Assembly (NCBI GenBank): GCA_036898135.1
Contig: CM072511.1
Location: 43,678,515 to 43,742,514 of the forward strand
Source: Oncomelania hupensis
Lineage: Eukaryota > Mollusca > Gastropoda > Littorinimorpha > Pomatiopsidae
DNA: 64,000 nucleotides
Direction: 5' to 3'
A program made the position numbers and the translations under genes. The notes below the pieces were generated by a model that had not been told where the DNA came from, searched no databases, and was given only the letters and a program-made list of their open reading frames with translations. Below are positions 40,771 through 53,405 of this stretch, in pieces; position 1 is the stretch's first letter; each line of letters starts with the position of its first letter.

Positions 40771-41599
40771 CGTTCAGACCAGCTGGGTGCGCTTTCTAAT
40801 TCGTTGGAAGACTTCCGCTTTTTCTTGCCACGGGGGAACTGCGGTCGAGAAGTTTCAAGCAGGTACGAAGACGGAGCGGCTAGCACCTCGCTGGAGATTC
40901 CGATACGATACTCCACCTAAACCTTCAAAGTTCATTTTCTACCGGCAGAGCTTCTTCGACTGGGTGGCGGATGCATCCCTGCGAAAGGCACCTCGTCGTT
41001 TTGCTACCGTCGCACTCTCCCAGGCTGCACTTAATTCTTTCACCACGGCTGGGCGACACTGGGACATCATTCTGTGGAGGGTGACGTCCTCCGGACTACA
41101 GTTGCCTGCAACGCCAGCATTTCCCAGTGCCTGCCTTCACTCTTTGTAGGTCTCCACGGCCACACCTCTTCACACCTCCACGCCGTGACTTCGGCAGACC
41201 TCCTACCTTGCGCGCGGACATTGTGGCATCGACTTCTACTTTTGCAATGAATGACTTCAACGACAGCCTCATGGCAGCTTCCTATGACTTCTTATATCAC
41301 CATGACTTCAAACATCACGTCTCCTATATGCAATTGTGTCCGGGGACGTTAAATTTACCAAAAGTAAAGTAAAGCGACACTTTCATACTGACATACGCAT
41401 ACCCCTAATTCGGATGTCGCATTCTAAGACACAACATAGTATACGAAACAAAAGGTGTAAAACCCTCTTATATTTTCATTTTAGAGTAAGGACTACTGCT
41501 GTTTCAAAGAACGTGGGCTACTAACATCGAAGGGGATGCTAAAAGTGTTACTAGTGGACAAAGTGGTGAAAAGGAAAGTGATGCGTAATTTAAGCGCTG
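40771..41599. other. Unclassified GC-richer island
   Basis: 40790-41350 is richer in GC than its surroundings and has long open stretches (for example 40736-41149), but no frame shows a known domain. It may be a decayed element. Confidence 0.35.
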
Positions 41600-42043
41600 T
41601 AGATCCTATCCTAAACTATCCTATCCCGTAGCTAGAGATCGTTGGGGCAACGATAGTAGTCGCAAGAAAATACGAAGGAGATAACTAAGACTACCAAATA
41701 GGCCTATTTTCAGTTGAAATTTTATTTCCGTGTTCCTTGTATTTTCTTTGTGATGAATATTTACATAAATGATCGTTTAACCAGCATACTCCATCTTTTG
41801 CTGTCCTCAGCAACTCTCATGGCTTCGCTCAGTGTAAGCCAGTTCATTCTCGAATGTTGTCCTTCCACCTCTTTCTGTCTTTCTCTTCTTCTGCCTCCTT
41901 GCACCGTGCATTGCAGGACAATCTTTGCAAGGCGTGATGCTCTGGTGACGTGGCCATACCATCGGAGATTCCGTTTATTCACCACTGTGAAGATGTCATC
42001 GTGTTGTCCAGTGGTTTGCGTGATGTGTTGGACTTCGTTGTTT
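41600..42043 (-). mobile_element. LINE 3'-end fragment, internally interrupted
   Basis: The tail (tatcc repeats) and terminal 50 bp lie at 41600-41656. About 110 bp of unrelated DNA follows, then the LINE resumes at 41768 (atgatcgtttaaccagcata) up to about 42043, where it abuts a tRNA-derived SINE in the same orientation. Coding capacity is lost. Confidence 0.8.
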
Positions 42044-42045
42044 GT

Positions 42046-42239
42046 AGATTATAGTCACACGACACTTTCGCATATAGGTGAGTCTAAGGTGACTACTGGA
42101 CCGATTTATACTGACACCAGCGGGCCAGTTGTTGGTAAAGGGGAAAATAATATGATCACACGTTGACCAATCCGGGATTCGAACCAGCGACCTTTCGGTT
42201 ACTAGCAAGACGCTCTTACCAACTGAGCTACCCGGCCCC
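42046..42239 (-). mobile_element. tRNA-derived SINE (~190 bp family), copy 2
   Basis: Same sequence as 20263-20457 in reverse orientation. The head is at 42165-42239 (+ strand GGGATTCGAACCAGCGACC). It is joined to a LINE fragment on its left and a poly-T run on its right. Confidence 0.88.
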
Positions 42240-42799
42240 TCTTCTTCGTCGTTTTTTTTTTTTTTTTTTTTTTTTAATCAGTTTATAGTCTTTTCTCTTC
42301 CCGATAAGGATTTTCAGAGCTTATTAACGTCGTTGGACAGAGCTGTCGATATATTATACGCGCTACAATTAGAGGGAGGTAACGCTGTTTTCCACAACAC
42401 TCAGGGAAAGGTCTATTATTTTGAATTGTTGTCTCCCTTGTCACTTTTTTTTCTGTGGGAATCTGATGTTCAAATTTGAGGGAAAGAGAGAGAAAGAAGG
42501 GGGAGGAGGGGACTGGTAGAGTATTTTTTTCCAAATAAATCGGCATTTCTTTATTGGCCTAAACTTTCATGTTTCTACTACAATTTTCTTGGGGGTTTTT
42601 GTAACTCATACCAATCTGCCAGTATAGAATCTAGATTAAAAGGGATGCAACCCGCTCCAGGGATGCAATTAGAGTTTACAGATGCCTTGTTAATTTTGTT
42701 CCTTCTCTTTCTCTCTCTCTTTTTTAAAAAAAAAGGGGTCATTGTATAGGCCTACTTGATGTCTGTATATATATATATATATAGATCTCTTGCTCTTTT

Positions 42800-42965
42800 C
42801 CTCCCTCCCTCTATCCCTCCTACCTAATCTCTCTTTTCATCTCCCCTTTTTATTGTTGTATGTTTTAGTCCTTATTTATGTTGTTGCATGCATGCACCAA
42901 CGGCGTGCCAAGAGCTAATTTCTGTTTTATATTGGACAATGAAGATATATTGTAATGTATTGTAC
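42800..42965 (+). mobile_element. Probable LINE 3' terminus
   Basis: GCCAAGAGCTAATTTCTG, ATTGGACAATGAAGATATAT and a degenerate TGTAT tail resemble the intron-4 element's 3' end. Confidence 0.45.
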
Positions 42966-43040
42966 AATATAAAAGTTTGTAAATGAATGTCGTCACTTTC
43001 AAGTTTTCAGTGAAACTGCTTTTAAAACGCTGTTATTTTG

Positions 43041-43229
43041 AACAAAATAGAATATAAACATCATTATAAAATATTAACAAAACACATACATGTAAAATGC
43101 CTACATTGCTAAATAATAATACTACAGAAAGCCCTAGTGAACAAATGAGGATTTTTGGAGAGTTTTCAAGAAAAAAAAAAGGTAGGTGACTGGTCTAGCG
43201 AAGAAGATAGTATAATAGATTGATTGAAC
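43041..43229 (-). mobile_element. Element A fragment (middle and 5' portion)
   Basis: Contains the region from the Element A centre (the AACAAAATAGAATATAAACA side) to the CTATTATACTATCTTCTTCG region. Both ends are missing; an old copy. Confidence 0.75.
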
Positions 43230-43233
43230 TACA

Positions 43234-43434
43234 TGACATTACATTATTATTGCTTTATGTCCAGCTGACTCTTCCGAGCCACATCACGACTGGACAACCC
43301 CTGATCCGCATAAAAGATCTGCTGAAACAACCCTAGTGGTGAAACTGAAAGCTTTCCACCAGCCAGTCACTTTACAATAAATTTCCACAAAGTGGGGATA
43401 CTATTTATACGGAAAACCCCGTCCCCCAATGGGG
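43234..43434 (-). mobile_element. Element A short-subfamily derivative with an internal deletion (~200 bp)
   Basis: The 5' 60 bp (TATAAATAG block through GGAAATTTA) joins directly to the 3' 150 bp (TTGTAAAGTGACTGGC to the tail). In intact copies both edges of the missing segment read TTTA, so the join is at a 4-nt microhomology. Both termini are retained. Confidence 0.8.
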
Positions 43435-43679
43435 TTAACGAGAAGAAGCAGAAGAAGAAAGCTTATCTCACGCACACACACGTTTTTATATCACGAAACA
43501 ACAAGGAAGCAAACACCCATTGACCTGAAATTTATTCCGTTTAGTTGTTGGAATTGTCTACTGGATCAAATTGTATGCTCATAAAATCGAATCACTAGCA
43601 AAATATTCCATTTTGAACTTGCTGCTGTCACTTGCGATTATAAAGACTCTGTGTGAGGGCTTGCATGTGAGTACTTTTT

Positions 43680-43765
43680 GTGTGTTCTGTTTTGCTAGTC
43701 TGTAAAGCACCATAAACTCTAGTGAGGAAGGGCGCTGTACAAATGTTAAATATTATTATTATTAC
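43680..43765 (+). mobile_element. Possible retroelement 3' tail
   Basis: GTAAAGCACCATAAACTC, then GGGCGCTGTACAAATGTTAA and a short (TTA)n, resembling CR1/L2-type termini. Confidence 0.4.
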
Positions 43766-43960
43766 TCAGATATATGTGTGTGTCTATAGTAGCGAGGATT
43801 TTTTTTCTTCAATTCACACTTCAATTTTTAGAAACAATATTTCAATAAAACAATAATCAAAACAAAAAAGTCAAAAGTTCACTCGCAAAAATACTATCCT
43901 AAATAATGACAATACGAATTTAAATCTTAATAATAATAATATTAATACTAATTAAAATAG

Positions 43961-44007
43961 TTAGTTAGCTAGTTATTCATTGCTTACAGGGTCCAGCGGA
44001 CTGCAAA
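43961..44007 (-). mobile_element. Element A third-subfamily 3' end, split from 44598-45092 by a nested copy
   Basis: Carries the (TTAG)n tail and the GGGTCCAGCGGACTGCAAA terminus (+ strand reading). The remainder of the same element resumes at 44598. Confidence 0.75.
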
Positions 44008-44588
44008 CATTACATTACAATATTATTGCTTTAGGTCCAGCGGACTCTTTCGAGCCAAATCAGGACCGGACAACCCCTGATCCGCATAAAAGATCTGCCG
44101 AAACAACCCTAGTGGTAAAACTGAAAGCTCTCCACCAGCCAGTCACTTTACAATAAAGACATCCCACGCAGGGGACACTGAGGCTGTACTCTAATTTATC
44201 GAACCCCCGTTTACAAAAACAAAATAGAATACAAACATCATTATAAATTATCAACAAAACACATACATATAAAATGCCTACATTGCTAAATAATAACATC
44301 ATAGGAAGCCCTAGTGACCATTTGGCAGAAAGCGTCCAATAATCCCAAGCTGATCCAACAGACCTCATACACAAATAAGGAGTCTTGTCCCGGAAGCCTG
44401 GAAGAGTTTTCAAGAAAAAAGGTAGGTGACTGGTCTAGCAAAGAAGAAGATAGTATAGCAGATTGATAGAACAGAGCAGGAATGAGAAAGAGCAAATGAG
44501 AAAGACAGCGACAGTGGGAATTTAAAGCACTACATTTTTAGAAAGTGGGGATACTATTTATACTGAAACCCCTGGCACCCCAACGGGA
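44008..44588 (-). mobile_element. Element A short subfamily, nested inside an older third-subfamily copy
   Basis: Complete short form with a TGTAA-type tail, flanked by a short TGCAAA repeat and by the two halves of an older Element A. It keeps a long version (117 codons) of the shared open frame. Confidence 0.85.
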
Positions 44589-44597
44589 GAAGCAGAA

Positions 44598-45092
44598 TGC
44601 AAAGAGCCGAATCAGGAACACAAAATCATGATCACAACTTGGTTGAAAGAGGACTCGCCCCTGATCCGTTTAAAAAAGATCTGCTGAAACAACCCTAGTG
44701 AAGGCACTCCATTAGCCGGTCATTTTACAATAAAGGCATCCCACGCAGGGGACACTGAGGATAAACTTAAATTTATCGAACCCCCGTTTACAAAACCAAA
44801 CAAACAATAAACATCATTATAAAATAACAAAACACATACATAGAACATGCCTACATTGTTAAATAATAATATCATAGGGAAGCCCCAGTGACCACCTGGC
44901 AGAAAGCGTCCAATATTCCCAAGCTGACCCAACATACACAAATGAGGAGTTTTGGAAAAGTTTTCAAGAAAAAAGGTAGGTGACTGGTCTGCCGAAGAAG
45001 AAGATAGTATAGTAAATTGATAGAACAGAGTAGGAATGAGAAAGAACAAAGGAGAAAGATAGCGACAGTGGGAATTTAAAGCACTAATTTTT
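44598..45092 (-). mobile_element. Element A third subfamily, main part of the split host copy
   Basis: Starts TGCAAAGAGCCGAATCAGG (+ strand reading), continuous with 43961-44007 once the nested copy is removed. It runs to the GGGAATTTAAAGCACTAA region and lacks the TATA block. Confidence 0.8.
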
Positions 45093-45218
45093 TTTAAACT
45101 AACATTTGATGACCATGTGGCCTTGAAGTGAAGTCATTCATTCACTGATCATTTTCGAGGTCGCATGGGTATACACCATCTTATCAAGTTTGTTTGTGAT
45201 CTGGAAATTTTCCTATTT

Positions 45219-45305
45219 TTGGGGGTGGTGGGGGGTGGGAGTGGGGGGTGGGAGTGGGGGCAATGGGGGTTGGGAGTGAAGGGGTGTAGAAGGGGGAGGG
45301 AGGGA
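45219..45305 (+). other. G-rich tract, G-quadruplex candidate
   Basis: Many runs of 3-6 G separated by 1-4 bases (GGGGGTGGTGGGGGGTGGGA and similar) over about 85 bp. It satisfies G4 spacing rules several times over. Confidence 0.75.
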
Positions 45306-45953
45306 TGAGTACATAGACTCACATTGCTATATATGTAGCTATGTATGTGAGTCAATAATAAAATTAATAATATAATCATCAATTACCACTCCATTAGTAA
45401 AAAGAACTTCAATAATTAACATTATAATCACTATCAACTGGAAAAATATTTAAGTACAAAACAAAATAAAGAATTTTTTTTTTTTTGAAGACAGAATAGA
45501 ACAATAAAATGTAACTGTCAGTAAAAGAAATTAAAATGCAAGCTAAATGACAAGTCATTTGAACCGACAATAAAATTTACATGGTTGCATTTAGTTAACA
45601 GAACGAGGAATTAAAATTAAGCAAATAGAAATAAACAATTGACGAAGTTGATCATAGGTTCAAACAAAATATGACATATAAATAATTAAGCAAAACAAAG
45701 CGATGAGAATCAACAAAATACATTTGAAATTAGTGGTGGGAACAAACCAAAATGATATTTATGGGCAATCTTGGATTTGAGTAACAACAATTACAGCAAA
45801 TATTTGATCTGAAATATTTTACGTAAGTCATGTTTCAATGGCACGCGTGGCAGAGACCTTTTGCTGGTAAAAAAAAAAAATACCATGGCTAAAACTGTAC
45901 AACACCATGGTATTCCATGACAGTAAAAAAAAAAGTTAGTACAGTGCACTGTT

Positions 45954-45954
<1 letters not shown>

Positions 45955-46050
<96 letters not shown>

Positions 46051-46082
46051 AGAGTAAGTGAGAGAGAGGGAGAGAGAGAGAA
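45955..46082. repeat. (GA)n microsatellite
   Basis: A pure GA tract of about 90 bp followed by imperfect GA. Confidence 0.98.
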
Positions 46083-46304
46083 AGGCTCATTGTCGGATAT
46101 CCAGGAAGAGTCCAAAACCAATCCGACTAGCGCAGGAGTTTATCTCTAGGAGTACGCCACAAACATAAAATATTTTATTTTAAAGAAATCTCTGCATCGG
46201 ACACAGTTCTCCTTTTCAAAACAAAACAAAAAAAATACCTTTTTTGAACACTAAAACAAAATTTTTGTCACAGGCAGAGGCGATCTTCGTTAGATAACTG
46301 ACAC

Positions 46305-46366
46305 TGTTTATAGGGTCCAGAAGACTGCAAAGAATCGGATCAGGACAATAACCTGTTTGAAAGAGG
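46305..46366 (-). mobile_element. Element A third subfamily, 3' piece of a split host copy
   Basis: Reads GGGTCCAGAAGACTGCAAAG and ends in TTTGAAAGAGG, which is repeated at 46958-46968. It is the missing 3' end of the copy at 46958-47455. Confidence 0.85.
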
Positions 46367-46957
46367 TTAGTTAGTTAGATAGTTATTCATTGCTTACAGG
46401 GTCCAGTGGACTGCAAAGAGCCGAATCAGGACCACAACTTCGCTGAAAGAGGACTTTCCCCTGATCCGCATAAAAGATTTGCCGAAACAACCCTAGTGGT
46501 AACACGAAGGCACTCCACCAGCCACTCACTTTACAATAAAGACATCCCACGCAGGGGACGCTGAGGCTATACTCTAATTTATCGAACCCCTGTTTACAAA
46601 AACGAAAAAAGAATATAAACATCATTATAAAATATCAAAAAAAAACTTATATTGCCAAATAATAACATCATAGAAAGCCCCAGTGACTACCTGGCAGAAA
46701 GGGTCCAATATTCCCAAGCTGATTCAACAGACCTCACACACAAATGAGGAATTTTGTCCCAGAAGAGTTTTCAAGAAAAAAGGTAGGTGACTGGTCTAGC
46801 GAAGAAGAAGATAGTATAATAGATTGATAGAACAGAGTAGGAATGAGAAAGAATAAAGGAGAAAGACAGCGACAGTGGGAATTTAAAGCACTAAATTTCC
46901 AGAAAGTGGGGATACCATTTATAGTATACTGAAACCCTTGGCACCCCCACGAGGGAT
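46367..46957 (-). mobile_element. Element A third subfamily, full length, nested insertion (TSD TTTGAAAGAGG)
   Basis: Complete with (TTAG)n tail and TATA-like block (ACCATTTATAGTATACTGAA on +). An 11-bp duplication at 46356-46366 and 46958-46968 lies inside an older copy of the same family. Confidence 0.92.
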
Positions 46958-47455
46958 TTTGAAAGAGGGCTCACCCCTGATCCGTATAAAATATCTGCGG
47001 AAACAACCCTAAAAGTTAACACTAAAGCCACTCCACAAACCCGTCACTTTACAATAAAGGCATCCCGTGCAGGGGACACTGAGGCTGTACTCTAATTTAT
47101 CGAAGCCCCGTTTACAAAAACAAAATATAATAGAAAATAGAATAAACATCACTATAAAATATTCACAAAACACATACATATAAAATACCTACATTGCTAA
47201 ATAATAATGCCATAGAAAGCCCTAGTGACCATTTAGCAGAAAGCCAACAATAGCCCCAAGCTGATCCAACAGACACAAATTAGTTTTGGGAGAGTTTTCA
47301 AGAAAAAAGGTAGGCGACTGGTCTAGCAAAGAAGATAGTAGATTGATAGAAGATATTAGAAACGAGAAAGAACAAGTGAGGATGACAGAAACAGTGATAA
47401 TTTAAAGCACTAAATTTCCACAAATGAGGATACTATTTATATAGTGTGCCTGGTG
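46958..47455 (-). mobile_element. Element A third subfamily, main part of split host copy
   Basis: More diverged than the copy nested in it, consistent with greater age. It ends near a degraded TATA block (TACTATTTATATAG). Confidence 0.85.
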
Positions 47456-47586
47456 AGAGAAAGCAACGGTGAAGAATGAAGATGGGGGGTGGGGGAGGGG
47501 GGGTGCAATTAAGTTGGCAAGGACAAGGACTGCAATAAAGAGGGCGCTATTAAGGAAAATAAACTTGAACTGTCAGGTGGGGTTAT

Positions 47587-47587
47587 C

Positions 47588-47632
<45 letters not shown>
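47587..47632. repeat. (AAT)n microsatellite
   Basis: About 15 units between Element A copies. Confidence 0.95.
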
Positions 47633-47634
<2 letters not shown>

Positions 47635-47976
47635 GGATGCTATACGCTCCTTATTTCTAAATCAGACTCAAAGCGCGGCGATCTGTAACCAACATACACC
47701 CTCACATGTTACAAACACTTCCCCATACACAACAAACCACCTTCATCACTCAAACATGTGGTGTAAAGGAACGTCACTATTAGAAGACGGAAAGGAAATC
47801 ACATTTTTAATTTGTGAAATTTTAGATTGACTGCATATCGCATCCATTACCATTATTGAAGGGAGGGAGGAAACTGGAGTACCCGGAGAAAACCCTCGGT
47901 GACATCAATAGTCTCGTAATAATATAGAATACACTGTTTTGAACACGAAATAAAAATCTATACATTTTTTCAACTG

Positions 47977-48679
47977 ATTGATTGATTGATTTATTGCTGC
48001 TTTAGGTCCAGCGGACTCTTCCGAGCCAAATCAGGACCGGACAACCCCCGATCCGCATAAAAGATCTGCTGAAACAACCCCAGTGGGAAAATTGAATGCC
48101 CTCCACCGGCCAGTCACTTTACAATAAAGACATCCCACGCGGGGGACGGCTGAGGGTTGACCTCAACTACGCGAACCCCCGGTTACAAAAACAAAATAGA
48201 ATACAAACATCATTATAAATCATCAACAAAACACATACATATAAAATGCCTATAGTGCTAAATAGTACAATCATAGGAAGCCCTAGTGACCACCCGGCAG
48301 AAAGCGTCCAACACTCCCAAGCTGATCCAACAGACCTCATACACAAACAAGGAGTCTTGTCCAGGAAGAGTTTTCAAGAAAAAAGGTAGGTCATTGATCT
48401 AGCGAAGAAGAAGATAGTATAGCAGAGTGAAGGACAGAGCAGGAATAGGAAAGAGTAAATGAGGAAGACAGCGACAGTGGGAATTTAAAGCACTAAATTT
48501 CCATAAAGTGGGGATACTATTTATACTGAAAACCCCCGGCACTCCAACGGGGATACTGTTGCCGCAGTGAATCTGTCTTGCCTATAAAGGAAAGACAGGT
48601 TTTCAACTGTGGCTTTCACTTTTCCCTTTATAGGTTTGAACAATCTACAGTGGCAAGATTGCTCATGACCCCAAGGGGT
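47977..48679 (-). mobile_element. Element A long subfamily, full length (TSD ATTTTTTCAACTG)
   Basis: 703 bp from CCCCTTGGGGTCATGAGC (right end) to the (AATC)n tail (left end). A perfect 13-bp duplication lies at 47964-47976 and 48680-48692. Confidence 0.93.
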
Positions 48680-48692
48680 ATTTTTTCAACTG

Positions 48693-51600
48693 CAATAGTG
48701 ATTTGTCCAATAATTTTAAACAAATGAAGCACATGGTCCTCATTAAAAACAAGTACACCAATAGCATTTCAAACAATGTGTTCATGGATCTAAAAACGTT
48801 TGATGTATTTCTGAAAGCCGTCAACATATATTAAAACTTACATCTTAAAAGCAAATACAAAGTATTTGAAAACAAAGTAAAAGTGACTATTTTAAAACTC
48901 AGACAATGTGGAATAAAGCCAACCACATCACAGTTTGCTGCAACAGAAACGTACGCTCATTCATTATAATAAATGATAATTATTGCCATCAGTGAGATTC
49001 ACAAATATTCCCAAACAGGGACGGGCTTTATAGGAAGAGACCTTCCATTGCTTTGCCTTGCCACTTCAACCTGTGCCACCAAATCAAAGGCACCAGGCAG
49101 CACTGAAAGCCACAATGGTGCTCGCAACATTCTCAGCACTGCATCTTATTTTAACAGACAAAAGTCGGGAAAACTCATAACTTTCCTCTTTCACTGACTA
49201 AAACCGATAGTCTCCCCCTAAACCATAATGGTCCACTGAATCAAATTGTGCATGAATAACTGTTTGCGACCGTAAAGTTGCAGAACACGTTGTTTAAATG
49301 TTAGGGAGGTTAAAGCAGTAATAGTATAAGACATACATATGATTCCATCATGAAAAATTATGGTGCTATATAACAATCTAATTAATAATGTGATCACCTT
49401 TAAAAAGCAGGAACACAGTTCTAGATGCTTTCTTATATAACTTACTGCTTTAGGTCCAGCAGATGTGCAGGTCTCTCTTTGGAGCCAAATCAAAACCACA
49501 CATTTCTGGATGGACCCAAATACACTAAATTTAACATACTCAACAGCAAAGCGCTTAAGCCATCACAAAATGATGATATTTATTCACCTCCCTTTGCTCT
49601 ATAATCTTCAGGACTGATCTGTACTATAGTTTAATGCAAAAAAGAATCCAAAGAAAGACAAAAATAAATAAATAAATAAATACAAACACAGACAAACAAA
49701 TAAAAATACTAAAAAGATAAATACAACAAAATATACCCTAACCCTTAAAATTTGACTTGTAAAATGGCTGTACAGTCTCTTCAGCTAAAAAGATGTACAT
49801 CTGTACAGGCTCACATTTATTGACTTTACAAACATCATGAAAACTACATGCCGACATATTACACTGTCAAGCAAAGTTTGGACACCACTAAAATATGTCA
49901 TTATCAGTATGGAATACCACAATGACGTTTGGTCTAGAATCACTAATTATCCTTTCTAATAATTTTTTTTATTTGAAAATCAGCAGACAATGAAAAAAAA
50001 ACACCTCTAAACAACAAGTACCATATTCTACTCTAAGAACCACAACTAATTTAGTAAGCAAAATCTATAATAACAACAAATCAAGCTCAAATTTAAAAAA
50101 AAAAAAAGAAAATGAATGAATGTAAGAGTTACCACACCTGCACCGCCTTCCCTTTCCCTCTAACCCCCTCAAAAATAAAATAAAATAAATAAAATAATAA
50201 GGTGGGAATAAAACTTTCAGGTAAATATGCATAAAAAAAAAAAGGTTCTCTGCTTTTTAGGGACAATTAACTGCCTGTTTTGTTCACTGAGGCACAGACA
50301 CCAAACAAGGATTACACAACTATTGGAAAATTCACTAACAGAAACAAAAATCAATCAATAAAACACAATAATAGAATGAATCGATAAAACAATCAACCAG
50401 TTAAAGTTAAAGATTAAGACAAAAGTAGAAGGTGCTGCATTTACTATGCATCTGGTCAACAGAAGAGGAAATAATCTAGAGAATGTAAGTTACACAAAAG
50501 TTCTTTTTTCTCTATCCAATAATGCATACTACTTATTTCTTTAGTATCCTATGACTAAACACTATCATAATTACCATCAGCATCAGAATCATTAGCAGCA
50601 GCTCTCATTATTATCCTAAAAGTCATGAAGTCACAAGTGTCACCATCATAAGTGTTGTTATCATCATTATCAGCTTCTAAGAACTCGGCATCATCACTCA
50701 TCCACGTCATAGTCGTCAATTTGTTATTATCACTGTCATCATTTTTTTTCTTTTACCATCATCATCATTGAGATCCACATCATCTTTATCATCGTTGACA
50801 TTATTATTATTATTAAAATAGCTATCAGCCCCATACAAAAAAATAAATCACCATCACCTTCACCATCATCACCATCACCAACAGTAAACACACCGGCTCT
50901 GTTAGCGCCATCTGCTGTTGTGCACAATTGGGTTGACTTAGTCACACGGTGAAATGACATAATCAGGACACAACAAGATACATTGACAGTAAACATTATC
51001 TGCCAGACCTAGCATATATAATACATAGTAGTACATAGCAGCAACAGGTAGGCCTACATTAAACAATATGACAGTAACATAACATAATATTTAAAAAAAA
51101 ATGAATATATGACAATACAGTTGTGGACAAATACATTACAATACATTGGTGCTGAAACGATCAAAAGAAATAGAACAAACAACGAAACAAAAATAGCACA
51201 CACACACACATACGGTACATACTGTGACATACTGAAGTATACTGAAAAACACATGTTAAACTGCCAAATACAGACATTCTAATGTTTTCATCAGTGAAAA
51301 AAAAAGTTCTCTTGAGACTAACAGATGCAGCTGGTAACACTAATAAAGCCAGCCCAACATAACTTTACACAAAACTTACAAAATGGAATGAACCTTAAAT
51401 GCCTCTCCTGTCTTTGACATAACAATAAATGCAGGAGCAACATAAAATAGGTACACAGAACGTTATTAAAAAAACACACACAAAAAACAAACAAAAAACA
51501 GGAACTCAAAACACCTATGTGAACAAACCTCAACACAGATGACACTACAAACAACAACAAACAGGAACTCAAAACAAATATCTGAACAAACCTTAACAGT

Positions 51601-51923
51601 CACACTGATGACATTACACACAGACACAATAACAAGCTTTCGCCTATAATTTTACTTTATAAGTATATGGCCAAACATGAAAACCACACATACATAAATA
51701 TACAATGACAGAATGTATATGAGTGCACACAGTCAAAAACCAACAAAGAAAAAAAATGCCGAACAAACTCTTTCATGAGACTAAAGAGGTAAACCTCAAA
51801 CTTCAAACACATATATATATATACATGACAATTTACAAAACCACTTTAAAAAACAAAAAACAACAACCACCAATTAATTAATGAATATTACACGTACACC
51901 CATAAACACAACATAAAGGATTT
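48693..51923. other. A-rich (on + strand) noncoding DNA
   Basis: Apart from the 49441-49508 scrap there are no recognisable repeats or genes. A and C exceed T and G on + throughout, which would suit a T-rich - strand transcript. Dispersed CATCAT runs occur at 50560-50880. Confidence 0.45.
49441..49508 (-). mobile_element. Element A 3'-end scrap
   Basis: About 65 bp resembling the short/long-subfamily 3' terminus (CTTTAGGTCCAGCAG, then GGAGCCAAATCAAAACC) with a small insertion. Confidence 0.6.
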
Positions 51924-52533
51924 GTTAGTTAGTTAGTCATTGCTTACAGGGTCCAGCGGACTGCAAAGAGCCGAATCAGGACCACAAAATCAAGACCACA
52001 ACTTCGCTGAAAGAGGACTCACCCCCGATCCGCATAAAAGATCTGCCGAAACAACCCCAGTGGTAACACTGAAGGCACTCCACCAGCCGGTCACTTTACA
52101 ATAAAGACATCCCATGCAGAGGACGCTGAGGCTATATTCTAATTTATCGAACCCCTGTTTACAAAAACAAAATAGAATACAAACATCATTATAAAATATC
52201 AACAAAACAAATACATATAAAATGCATACATTGCCAAATAATAACATCATAGGAAGCCTCAGTGACCATTTGGCAGAAAGCGTCCAATATTCCCAAGCTG
52301 TTCCAACAGACCTCAACACATAATGAGGAGTTTTGTCCAGGAAGAGTTTTCAAGAAAAAAGGTAGCCGACTGGTCTAGCGAAGTAGAAGAAGAGATAGTA
52401 AAGCAGACTGATAGACCAGAGTAGGCATGAGAAAGAACAAAGGAGAAAGACAGCCACAGTGGGAATTTAAAGCACTAAATTTCCAGAAAGTGGGGATACT
52501 ATTTATACTGAAACTCCCGGCACCCACACAGGA
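51924..52533 (-). mobile_element. Element A third subfamily, near full length
   Basis: Has the (TTAG)n tail, the long 3' segment shared with 22.4 and 46.4 kb, a TATA-like block (ACTATTTATACTGAAAC on +) and a 109-codon open frame (52319-51990). No clear TSD was found. Confidence 0.85.
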
Positions 52534-53139
52534 GGAGGGGGGGGGGGGGAGGTGTGGTGATCACATGGATTGAAAAAATATTAACTCACAAACAAAATAA
52601 TATTCACACACAGATCAACACTAAGTTGCTGCAAAAGCACAGATGGCGAAATGCTAATGGCACTCGTAAAAGTTGAACACAGAATATTTTCATCCCACAA
52701 AATAAATTTCATATGCAAATAGATGGAAAGTTAAGATGTACTATTACTACCTAAAACCCCGAAAAACTAATATTCAACCCAAAACAACCCCAATTATCTA
52801 TTCTAAATTTATTTTCTAATTTATATACTGTATCAAAAATTACAAACCATAAATATTATTTTCTAAATATTTCTTAAGAATTTTACCACCAAACAAACTG
52901 TTCCCTAATAGTAGTAAAAGCATGCCTAATTAACAGCCCTACATTATCCTAACACTCACTAGTAAAAAAAACCATGACTGAGATGTTTGATATTATATTA
53001 TGAATGATATTATTCCATAGTAATCCGAATGTTATTTGTGAATAAGCTTGATTTTTAATATATACCATATACATTTTTTTTCAACTTAAACCTTTAATCG
53101 TCAAATGTCTTATTTTAAAATTTTAATTATTACCAACCA

Positions 53140-53405
53140 TCTGTGTGTGTGTGTGCATGTGTGTGTGTGTGTTTATATGTTCATGTGTATGGATAATACT
53201 TGTACACTTTAAAATGAATTTTTAATGTCAGTTACAGCTGTGTTTATATGTGAGAGCAAGTAGTGTTATGTACAGTTGTATTTGGAACGGCTAAAGAATT
53301 TTATTCTTACTGTAAGTTATTGTCATTGTTATTGTGATATATGTAGTTGCTGACACCACACTGTAATTTCTTGAAATAGATAATAAAGTTGTCTTATCTT
53401 ATCTT
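53140..53405 (+). mobile_element. Probable LINE 3' UTR on + strand
   Basis: A GT-rich, T-rich block ends in GATAATAAAGTTGTCTTATC and a short (TTATC)n tail. It stands out because surrounding DNA is A-rich on this strand. Confidence 0.5.

Noticed and set aside
40736..41149. 137-codon open frame in a GC-richer patch
   Set aside because: Starts within a LINE scrap and shows no known domain; probably decayed repeat sequence.
43234..43434. Retroposed spliced Element A RNA
   Set aside because: The missing segment begins GT but does not end AG, and the edges share a TTTA microhomology; deletion or template switching is simpler.
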